A stretch of DNA of 18,960 nt from CAYNYM01 sp049366815 (GTDB lineage Bacteria; Desulfobacterota; DSM-4660; Desulfatiglandales; HGW-15): assembly GCA_049366815.1 (NCBI GenBank), contig JBMNCO010000198.1, positions 1 to 18,960 of the forward strand. Direction: 5' to 3'. The notes beneath the pieces are model-generated. The model was not told the DNA's origin and made no database searches. It was given only the letters and a program-made list of their open reading frames with translations. Made by a program: the position numbers and the translations under genes. Position 1 is the stretch's first letter. Every line of letters starts with the position of its first letter. Of this stretch, positions 7,128-13,418 are shown in pieces.

Positions 7128-8207
7128 ATGAATATCATCATCAGTGTGCTGTTTTCTTTGTGCGCGGTCGTCATACTCGTCTTGATTCCCTGGGTCGGCG
7201 TAGGGGCACTGGATCTTCGGATCCTCTTCGGCATCGTCATTCCCTATGCCGCCCTGCTCATATTCATTATCGGGATCATCATGCGTGTGATCAACTGGGC
7301 GCGATCTCCCGTCCCCTTCCGTATTCCCACCACGGCCGGCCAGCAGTGGAGCCTGCCCTGGATCAAACCCAATGCCGTTGACAATCCGAGGAATACGAGC
7401 GGCGTCATCCTGAGGATGGCCTTTGAAATTTTGACGTTCCGGTCCCTGTTCAGAAATACCCGCCTCGAATTCAGGCAGGGGCCCAGGATATCCTATGAAT
7501 GGGAAAAGTGGCTGTGGCTCGGGGCTCTGGTCTTTCACTATTCCTTCCTGGTCGTCCTTCTCAGGCATCTGCGTTTTTTTACAGAACCCATCCCCGGCTT
7601 TGTTCATATTCTGGAGAATCTGGACGGGCTTCTCCAACTGGGCCTCGCACCTGTCAACGGTCTGGGCATCCCGGAGGTCTATATCACGGACATGCTTCTC
7701 CTGCTTGCCGTCACCTATCTTTTTCTGAGAAGGCTCTATATTCCACAAATGCGGTTTCTGTCCCTACCGGCGGATTATTTTCCCCTTTTCCTCATCCTCG
7801 GCCTGGGCTTGACCGGCGTCCTGATGCGCTATTTGCTCAGGGTGGATCTGACCGGGGTAAAGGAACTGGCATTGGGCCTGGTGACCTTCAGGCCCGCTGC
7901 CCCGGCGGGCATCGGGGTGATCTTCTACATTCACCTCTTTTTGTTGAGCATTCTCATCGCCTACTTTCCCTTCAGCAAGCTGATGCACATGGCGGGCATC
8001 TTCCTCAGCCCGACCCGCAATCTGGCCAACAACAACCGATTTGTCAGACACATCAATCCCTGGAACTATCCGGTCCCTGTTCATACCTACGAGGAGTACG
8101 AAGATGAATTCAGGGGCAAGATGATCGAAGCGGGTCTGCCCGTTGAGAAAATGCCCGAAATCCCGGCTGAAGAACAGCCCGAATCAATAGAAGCAGAAAA
8201 GGAGTAG
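7128..8207 (+). CDS. dsrM: DsrM, membrane cytochrome b subunit of DsrMKJOP
   Basis: This 359-residue protein has about six membrane segments (roughly 3-24, 30-54, 129-148, 184-203, 217-237 and 262-284), like the NarI family. Candidate heme b ligands are H137 and H147 in the third segment and H269 and H287 in the sixth. DsrM oxidises or reduces menaquinone in the membrane and passes electrons to DsrK. The C-terminus from about 290 is hydrophilic, with an acidic Glu-rich tail facing the cytoplasm. The start has GAGGT 8 nt upstream. Only 2 nt separate its stop from dsrK, and the dsrK ribosome site (AAAAGGAG) lies inside this gene. Confidence 0.93.
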   Translation: MNIIISVLFSLCAVVILVLIPWVGVGALDLRILFGIVIPYAALLIFIIGIIMRVINWARSPVPFRIPTTAGQQWSLPWIKPNAVDNPRNTSGVILRMAFEILTFRSLFRNTRLEFRQGPRISYEWEKWLWLGALVFHYSFLVVLLRHLRFFTEPIPGFVHILENLDGLLQLGLAPVNGLGIPEVYITDMLLLLAVTYLFLRRLYIPQMRFLSLPADYFPLFLILGLGLTGVLMRYLLRVDLTGVKELALGLVTFRPAAPAGIGVIFYIHLFLLSILIAYFPFSKLMHMAGIFLSPTRNLANNNRFVRHINPWNYPVPVHTYEEYEDEFRGKMIEAGLPVEKMPEIPAEEQPESIEAEKE

Positions 8208-8209
8208 AT

Positions 8210-9838
8210 ATGTCAGACCTTCCAAAAGCAGAACAACTTGCTCAGATTGATCATCGCCCTCCGGAATTCAAGGGATGGATGGACATGCCTGTGGAGATCA
8301 GACCCGGGATCGCCTGCTATGGCTCAAAACCCCAAAACCTGGAATACGTGGGGATGCCCAATCCCAGGGAATGGTCTCCTTTTGATGAGGACTGGAAACT
8401 GCCGGACAACTGGAAAGAGATATTTATCGAGGGGATGAGGGAGCGCCTGGACAGGTTCCGGACCCTTAAGATCTTCATGGACATCTGCGTACGGTGCGGG
8501 GCCTGTGCGGACAAATGCCACTTCTTCATCGGCGGAGGAGACCCAAAGAATATGCCGGTTCTGCGTGCGGAACTCCTCAGATCGATCTACCGCAAAGAGT
8601 TCACCATCGGCGGAAAAATCTTCGGACGACTGGCCGGCGCAAGGGAACTCACGGTCGATGTGTTGAAAGAACTCTGGTCCTATCTGTTTCAATGCACCGA
8701 ATGCCGTCGGTGCTCCCTTTTCTGTCCCTACGGCATCGACACGGCGGAGATCACCATCCTGGGCCGTGAACTCCTCAATCTCCTTGGATTGAACACCGAC
8801 TGGATATCGGCGCCGGTGGCCAACTGCTACCGGACCGGGAACCACCTGGGAATTCAGCCCCATGCATACAAGGACATGATCGACTTTTTTGTGGACGATA
8901 TCGAGGAGATCACGGGTGTCCGTCTCGATCCCAGCTTCAACAGGAAGGGGGCCGAGATTCTCTTCATTACCCCCTCCGGCGACGTTTTTGCGGATCCCGG
9001 GACATATACTTGCATGGGCTACCTCATGCTCTTCCACTATCTTCAGGATCTGGGTCTGGACATCACCTGGAGCACCTTTGCCTCCGAGGGGGGGAACTTC
9101 GGTTATTTTACCTCCCATGAGATGGCCAAAAGACTCAACGCCAAGATGTACGCCGAGGCCAAACGACTCGGTGTAAAATGGATCTTGGGGGGGGAATGCG
9201 GACACATGTGGCGGGTGATCAACCAGTATATGGACACCTTTAACGGCCCGGCCGATTTCCTGGAAGAACCCGTATCCCCCATAACGGGGACCAAGTTCGA
9301 GAATGCCAAGGTCACTAAAATGGTCCACCTCGCTGAATTCACAGCGGATCTCATCAAGCATAACAAATTGAAACTGGATCCGAGCCGAAACGACAACTTC
9401 AAGGTGACTTTTCACGACTCCTGCAATCCGGCCAGGGGCATGGGACTCTTTGAGGAACCGAGATACGTGATCAGGAATGTGTGCAATCATTTCTATGAAA
9501 TGCCGGAAAACACCATCCGGGAACAGACCTTCTGCTGTGGCGCCGGCTCGGGGCTGAATGCCGGGGAAGACATGGAACTGAGGATGCGTGGTGGGCTGCC
9601 CAGGGCCAATGCCGTCAGGTACGTGCATGAAAAGCAGGGTGTGAACATGCTGGCCTGTATCTGCGCCATTGACAGGGCTGTCTTCCCTGATCTGATGAAC
9701 TACTGGGTCCCGGGGGTCGATGTCACCGGTGTCCACGAGCTGGTAGGGAACGCCCTGATACTGGACGGCGAGCAAGAGAGAACGACGGATTTGCGTGGTG
9801 AACCACTTCCGGGCATGGAGGAAGAAGAGGATGTATGA
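8210..9838 (+). CDS. dsrK: DsrK, HdrD-like Fe-S catalytic subunit of DsrMKJOP
   Basis: This 542-residue cytoplasmic protein is peripheral to the membrane. Two [4Fe-4S] ferredoxin motifs are complete: C93, C96, C99, C103 and C162, C165, C168, C172. The C-terminal half is a CCG-type domain as in heterodisulfide reductase HdrD: C330 (GGECGHMW), C405 (FHDSCNP), C442-C443-G (FCCGAGSG), then C483 and C485. By family knowledge this domain binds a special [4Fe-4S] centre and acts on the DsrC trisulfide or disulfide during sulfite reduction. The last motif is C-I-C rather than the HdrD-type CXXC. No transmembrane helix is visible, so membrane association is through DsrM. Its end overlaps dsrJ by 8 nt. 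Confidence 0.95.
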   Translation: MSDLPKAEQLAQIDHRPPEFKGWMDMPVEIRPGIACYGSKPQNLEYVGMPNPREWSPFDEDWKLPDNWKEIFIEGMRERLDRFRTLKIFMDICVRCGACADKCHFFIGGGDPKNMPVLRAELLRSIYRKEFTIGGKIFGRLAGARELTVDVLKELWSYLFQCTECRRCSLFCPYGIDTAEITILGRELLNLLGLNTDWISAPVANCYRTGNHLGIQPHAYKDMIDFFVDDIEEITGVRLDPSFNRKGAEILFITPSGDVFADPGTYTCMGYLMLFHYLQDLGLDITWSTFASEGGNFGYFTSHEMAKRLNAKMYAEAKRLGVKWILGGECGHMWRVINQYMDTFNGPADFLEEPVSPITGTKFENAKVTKMVHLAEFTADLIKHNKLKLDPSRNDNFKVTFHDSCNPARGMGLFEEPRYVIRNVCNHFYEMPENTIREQTFCCGAGSGLNAGEDMELRMRGGLPRANAVRYVHEKQGVNMLACICAIDRAVFPDLMNYWVPGVDVTGVHELVGNALILDGEQERTTDLRGEPLPGMEEEEDV

Positions 9839-10217
9839 CGGAGGCAAGATCATTGTCGGACTGATTGTCGGGCTGGGCCTGCTGTTGTTTCCCCTATGGT
9901 ACAATGGGGGAAGGGCGGCAAAGGCGCCCGTTCCTGAACTCACCACCAAGGCCAAAGAGTCGAAGGTTTGCGTGGCGGACACCCCTTATATGACATCGAA
10001 CCATATGCAACTGCTGGATAAATGGCGGCACGAAGTCGTCCGAAGCGGGGAACGGTATTATAAGGACCCGACTGGTAAGGTCTATTATAAGAGCCTTCAG
10101 GTCACATGTATGGATTGTCATGACAACAAGACCAAATTTTGTGATCAGTGCCACAACTATATGGGAGTGACCCCCTATTGCTGGGACTGCCATATTGAGC
10201 CCAAGGAGAACAGCTGA
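9831..10217 (+). CDS. dsrJ: DsrJ, periplasmic triheme cytochrome c subunit
   Basis: The 128-residue protein has an N-terminal hydrophobic anchor (about residues 7-23) and a periplasmic domain. It has three CXXCH heme c sites: C93-H97, C104-H108 and C117-H121. C47 in SKVCVADTPYMT matches the position of the unusual Cys axial ligand known from Allochromatium vinosum DsrJ (Cys46). H58 and H67 are candidate distal ligands. I chose the ATG at 9831, in the overlap ATGTATGA with the dsrK stop, because GGAGGAAGAAGAGG lies just before it. An in-frame upstream start at 9795 would add a dozen charged residues and lies well inside dsrK. The gene ends in TGATG overlap with dsrO. Confidence 0.93.
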   Translation: MYDGGKIIVGLIVGLGLLLFPLWYNGGRAAKAPVPELTTKAKESKVCVADTPYMTSNHMQLLDKWRHEVVRSGERYYKDPTGKVYYKSLQVTCMDCHDNKTKFCDQCHNYMGVTPYCWDCHIEPKENS

Positions 10218-11017
10218 TGGCCATGAACAGAAGACAATTTCTCAAGATAGCCGGACTGTCCGCCGCACTGGGGATGGGGGGCAAGGCCGCCTGGGAAGTA
10301 ATTCTCCCCGGAAGAGCGGCGGCCTCCCTGCAGGATGTGCCCCTGACCCAGGGGAAAAAGTGGGGGATGGTCGTGGACATGACCAAGATGACCGATGAGG
10401 TCATGGATCGGTGTATCGCGGCCTGCCATACGGTCCATAATGTACCGACCCTGGGGAATCCCAAGGAAGAGATCAAGTGGATCTGGAAGGAGACCTACGA
10501 ACATACCTTCCCGGGCCAGCAGCACGAATATGATACGGAACAATATAAGGACAGAAGCTTTCTCCTACTCTGCAACCACTGCACCAATCCCCCGTGCTGT
10601 CGTGTCTGCCCGACCAAGGCCACGTGGAAAAGAGAGGACGGCATCGTCATGATGGACCAGCACCGCTGCATTGGATGTCGGTTCTGCATGGCCGCGTGTC
10701 CCTATGGGGTGCGGAGCTTCAATTGGGGAGACCCGAGAAAGGCCCCAAAGGCGATCAACCCCGATTTCCCGCCCAATAGGGAATATCCGACCCGGTCCAA
10801 GGGGGTCGTGGAGAAGTGTAATTTCTGCGCAGAGAGGCTTGCCAAGGGTCAGATGCCCGCCTGCGTAGAGGCGGCCAACGCAGCAATGGACCATACGCTG
10901 ACCTTTGGGGATTTGGAGGATCCAAATTCCGAGGTCAGACGAATTCTGCGTTCCCATTACACCATTCGGCGCAAGCCGGAACTCGGAACAGGACCCAACG
11001 TTTTCTACATCGTATAA
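10217..11017 (+). CDS. dsrO: DsrO, periplasmic Fe-S subunit with Tat signal
   Basis: The 266-residue protein begins with a twin-arginine signal (NRRQFLKIAG followed by an Ala/Gly-rich stretch to about residue 36). The folded Fe-S protein is therefore exported by Tat. Cysteine motifs: C66 and C70; C119, C122, C127, C131 (with extra C128); C151, C154, C157, C161; and C201, C204, C216. This fits three [4Fe-4S] clusters, since a fourth would need two Cys missing from the first motif and one replaced by A220. DsrO passes electrons between DsrJ and DsrP in the periplasm. The ATG at 10217 has AAGGAG at a good distance; the ATG at 10223 is a less likely start. Confidence 0.94.
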   Translation: MAMNRRQFLKIAGLSAALGMGGKAAWEVILPGRAAASLQDVPLTQGKKWGMVVDMTKMTDEVMDRCIAACHTVHNVPTLGNPKEEIKWIWKETYEHTFPGQQHEYDTEQYKDRSFLLLCNHCTNPPCCRVCPTKATWKREDGIVMMDQHRCIGCRFCMAACPYGVRSFNWGDPRKAPKAINPDFPPNREYPTRSKGVVEKCNFCAERLAKGQMPACVEAANAAMDHTLTFGDLEDPNSEVRRILRSHYTIRRKPELGTGPNVFYIV

Positions 11018-11091
11018 GTGATGTTCACAATTATTTCACATTCCATGGGGTTAGGTCATAAACCCAAAATAAAAGCTAGGACGAGGTAGAT

Positions 11092-12252
11092 ATGCTTGAT
11101 CAGGCCATAAAGGGAAATCGGGTTTATTGGGGATGGATCATTGCCCTGCTCGTTCTTATGGGCATAGGCTTTACCTGCTATCTCTATCAGTGGTTCGAGG
11201 GATTGCGCATTACGGGCATGAGCAGGGATGTGTCATGGGGCTTCTATATCGGACAGCTCACCTATTTCGTGGGGGTGGCGGCTTCCGGCGTAATGGTGGT
11301 TCTGCCCTATTATCTTCATGATTACAAGGCGTTCGGACGCATCACGATCTTGGGAGAATTCCTGGCCGTCCCCGCAATCATCATGTGCGGACTCTTTGTC
11401 ATGGTGGACCTTGGAAACCTCCCGCGGATGTTAAATATCGTCATCTACCCCAATCCCACCTCCATCCTGTTCTGGGATATGATTGTTCTGAACGTCTATC
11501 TGCTATTGAACCTCATTATCGGATGGAATGTACTCAGCGCCGAGCGAAAAGGCGTCGCTTATCAGAAATGGGTCAAGGTCTTGATCTACATCTCTATCCC
11601 CTGGGCCTTCAGTATTCACACGGTGACGGCCTTTCTCTACGCCGGACTCCCGGGAAGGCACTATTGGCTGTCGGCTATCATGGCGGCCCGCTTTCTCAGT
11701 TCCGCCTTTTGCTCAGGACCCGCCCTGCTCATTCTTTTGTGCCTCATTGTCAAAAAGGTCAGCCGTTTTGATCCGGGCAAAGAACAGATCAGGACCCTTG
11801 GCGGGATCGTGGCCTATGCCATGATCATCAATGTCTTCTTTTTTCTTCTCGAGCTCTTTACCGCCTTCTACAGCCAAATTCCCGGCCATATGCACTCCTT
11901 TGTATATCTTTTCGTAGGCCTTGAGGGCCACGGGAAACTTGCCCCCTGGATGTGGACGGCGGCATTCTTTGCGTTGCTCTCTTTGATCCTGTTGATTGTC
12001 CCGGCGGCCCGCCGAAGGCAGGATATCCTGGCGGTAGCATGTGTGTCGGTGATTATTTCCACCTGGATCGACAAGGGTTTTGGGTTGGTGGTGGGAGGCT
12101 TTATTCCCAATCCCTTTGAAAGGATCTTTGAGTATTGGCCCACGGTTCCGGAGGTCTTTATCTCCGTAGGTGTCTGGGCAACCGGTTTCTTTGTCCTTAC
12201 CGTGCTCTACAAGATCGTGGTGTCCGTAAAGGAGGAGGTTGCAACCGCTTAG
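11092..12252 (+). CDS. dsrP: DsrP, NrfD-like quinone-interacting membrane subunit
   Basis: The 386-residue integral membrane protein has about ten hydrophobic segments spread along its whole length, as in the NrfD/PsrC family. Early features are WGWIIALLVLMGIGF (13-27) and SWGFYIGQLTYFVG. DsrP has no cofactor motif; it exchanges electrons between menaquinone and DsrO and may contribute to charge movement. The ATG at 11092 has GAGGT 6-7 nt upstream. It is separated from dsrO by 74 nt, unlike the overlapping or near-touching junctions among dsrM, K, J and O. That gap holds only a weak 5-bp stem (GGGTT at 11048 with AACCC at 11061). Confidence 0.94.
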   Translation: MLDQAIKGNRVYWGWIIALLVLMGIGFTCYLYQWFEGLRITGMSRDVSWGFYIGQLTYFVGVAASGVMVVLPYYLHDYKAFGRITILGEFLAVPAIIMCGLFVMVDLGNLPRMLNIVIYPNPTSILFWDMIVLNVYLLLNLIIGWNVLSAERKGVAYQKWVKVLIYISIPWAFSIHTVTAFLYAGLPGRHYWLSAIMAARFLSSAFCSGPALLILLCLIVKKVSRFDPGKEQIRTLGGIVAYAMIINVFFFLLELFTAFYSQIPGHMHSFVYLFVGLEGHGKLAPWMWTAAFFALLSLILLIVPAARRRQDILAVACVSVIISTWIDKGFGLVVGGFIPNPFERIFEYWPTVPEVFISVGVWATGFFVLTVLYKIVVSVKEEVATA

Positions 12253-12292
12253 TATCAGGGCCCTCCAGGCTTCCCGGAACCTTTTTGACCTG

Positions 12293-12307
12293 AAATGGGC
12301 CCCATTT
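12293..12307. repeat. Short palindrome after dsrP
   Basis: AAATGG (12293-12298), a 3-nt GCC loop and CCATTT (12302-12307) form a small stem followed by TTGTC. The stem is only 6 bp and the T-run is poor, so it is at best a weak terminator. Some transcripts may continue into the ferredoxin gene. Confidence 0.3.
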
Positions 12308-12346
12308 TGTCTCGACAATTTGGGCGCTCAAAGGGATAAAAAAAGG

Positions 12347-12375
12347 TTGACACCCCAATAATGCTCTGTTAAGGA
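12347..12375 (+). promoter_or_regulatory. Possible promoter for the ferredoxin gene
   Basis: TTGACA (12347-12352) is followed after 17 nt by TAAGGA (12370-12375). A TG dinucleotide one base before it resembles an extended -10, but the -10 itself is weak. TTGACACCC is shared with the dsr promoter. A second TTGACAC starts 32 nt further on (12379) without a usable -10. Confidence 0.3.
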
Positions 12376-12464
12376 AACTTGACACTGTTTTCAACAGGTA
12401 GCCGGGAAGGCCGATCAAAGAGGAAGGACTTTTGATTCATAATTAATTATAGGAGGGAATTCAG

Positions 12465-12653
12465 ATGGGTTATCAAGTAACCGTTGACCACGACAAATGC
12501 GAAGGCTGCGAGGAATGTGTGGAGGTTTGCCCCGTGGATGTGTACGAGATGCAGGATGGTAAGTCTGTGCCCGTCAACGCCGAAGAATGCCTGGGGTGTG
12601 AAAGCTGTGTTGAGGTATGCGATCAGGAGGCCATCACAGTAACGGAAGTCTAA
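12465..12653 (+). CDS. Small 2[4Fe-4S] ferredoxin
   Basis: This 62-residue, very acidic cytoplasmic protein has two CX2CX2CX3C motifs: C12, C15, C18, C22 and C42, C45, C48, C52. Each is followed by the expected beta-strand. The first ends in CP, the second in CD (D53) instead of CP. Clostridial-type dicluster ferredoxins carry electrons at low potential. The start has a strong AGGAGGG 7 nt upstream. It lies 212 nt after dsrP on the same strand and is closed by an intrinsic terminator. It may be co-transcribed with the dsr operon or have its own promoter. A link to DsrK electron transfer is only suggested by position. Confidence 0.93.
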   Translation: MGYQVTVDHDKCEGCEECVEVCPVDVYEMQDGKSVPVNAEECLGCESCVEVCDQEAITVTEV

Positions 12654-12676
12654 AAAACACCTGAATGAGGTCTTTC

Positions 12677-12716
12677 AACGCCGTCTCATGTATCAAGGCA
12701 TGGGACGGCGTTTTTT
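12677..12716 (+). terminator. Strong intrinsic terminator after the ferredoxin gene
   Basis: The left arm 12677-12690 (AACGCCGTCTCATG) pairs with 12699-12712 through 14 positions, including one G-U wobble, around an 8-nt loop. A run of six T (12711-12716) follows on the plus strand. It closes the ferredoxin transcript. Confidence 0.92.
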
Positions 12717-12796
12717 ATCCGACGGCGCCTAAAACAGACCGGACGGCATTCTGTATCCAAGGGGAACGCCCTGTATAATCTCTCTTCGCTACGAAT

Positions 12797-12827
12797 AAAG
12801 CCGCTTCTCTGGAAGAAGCGGCTTTTT
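12797..12827. terminator. Bidirectional intrinsic terminator between convergent genes
   Basis: AAAGCCGCTTCT (12797-12808) and AGAAGCGGCTTT (12814-12825) form a perfect 12-bp stem with a 5-nt loop. T-runs follow on the plus strand (TTTTT) and, less strongly, on the minus strand (TTTATT). It serves the leftward cytochrome gene ending at 12863 and backs up the ferredoxin terminator. Confidence 0.87.
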
Positions 12828-12862
12828 GTAGACGGGAATATGGCACTGATTGATTCGGCCAC

Positions 12863-13276
12863 CTATTTCTTTCCATGGCAATCGTTGCATTTCTTGTGTG
12901 GGGCGTTCTCTTTCCCCTGTTCGGCTGCTTCCTTATGGCAGTTCTTGCAATTGTTGTGAAAGGCGGTCATAAGCCTGTCGGCATTGCCCTGCTTGGTATT
13001 GGGATCATGACATTCTATGCATTTTTTGACGGGGTCCCCTTCATTCCAGGTGTTTTTCCCGTCTTTATACTCATGGTGGCACTCGTTGCAGCTGACCTTG
13101 TATTCGTCAACATGTTTCTGGTGGGTCAACCCGACAGGCCCCTTTTTGTCATTGCTGTAACCCTGATTTTCGATCTTGATATCATCAGGGACATCAGCGG
13201 CAGTCAGTGCCCCCACAGCCAAGAATAAAAAGCCTGCAAAAACGACGAGAAAAAGTGTATACATTCCTTTTTTCAT
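12863..13276 (-). CDS. Periplasmic tetraheme cytochrome c, class III (cytochrome c3 family)
   Basis: This 137-residue protein has a Sec signal peptide (MKKG, then a hydrophobic core to about residue 24, likely cleaved near ALTA-A). Four CXXCH heme c sites are present: C63-H67, C86-H90, C110-H114 and C130-H134. H52, H55, H68, H107 and H127 are candidates for bis-His ligation. The paired His spacing before the first heme (LTHQKH) is typical of class III cytochromes. All four sites are CX2CH; the classical type I cytochrome c3 has some CX4CH sites, so this is a variant. It probably shuttles electrons between periplasmic dehydrogenases and membrane complexes. Ribosome site GGAGG is 11 nt upstream of the ATG at 13276. 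Confidence 0.92.
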   Translation of the reverse strand: MKKGMYTLFLVVFAGFLFLAVGALTAADVPDDIKIENQGYSNDKKGPVGLTHQKHVDEYKVSCNECHHEYKDGKNTWNEGDPVKKCIECHDPNTKQGNADRLMTAFHNNCKNCHKEAAEQGKENAPHKKCNDCHGKK

Positions 13277-13360
13277 TCGAAATCTCTCCTCCTTGCTTAG
13301 ACTAGGGGCTTCCCACTCAACTTCCGGGGAACCTCACAATATTTCTTGTTTACAGGGGCA

Positions 13361-13391
13361 GTTATACTCAAGGTGTCTTGACCTTGTCAAG
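13361..13391 (-). promoter_or_regulatory. Promoter of the tetraheme cytochrome gene with an inverted repeat at -35
   Basis: On the minus strand the -35 is TTGACA (13390-13385) and the -10 is TATAAC (13366-13361), 18 nt apart. The -35 is embedded in CTTGAC-CTT-GTCAAG (13377-13391), a 6-bp inverted repeat that could be an operator. The predicted leader is about 78 nt. Confidence 0.62.
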
Positions 13392-13418
13392 GGATAATAG
13401 GTTTCGCCCCGCCCCATT

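Noticed and set aside
8324..9982. 552-codon open frame on the minus strand opposite dsrK
   Set aside because: It is the antisense shadow of a clearly recognised gene, with no family signature of its own.
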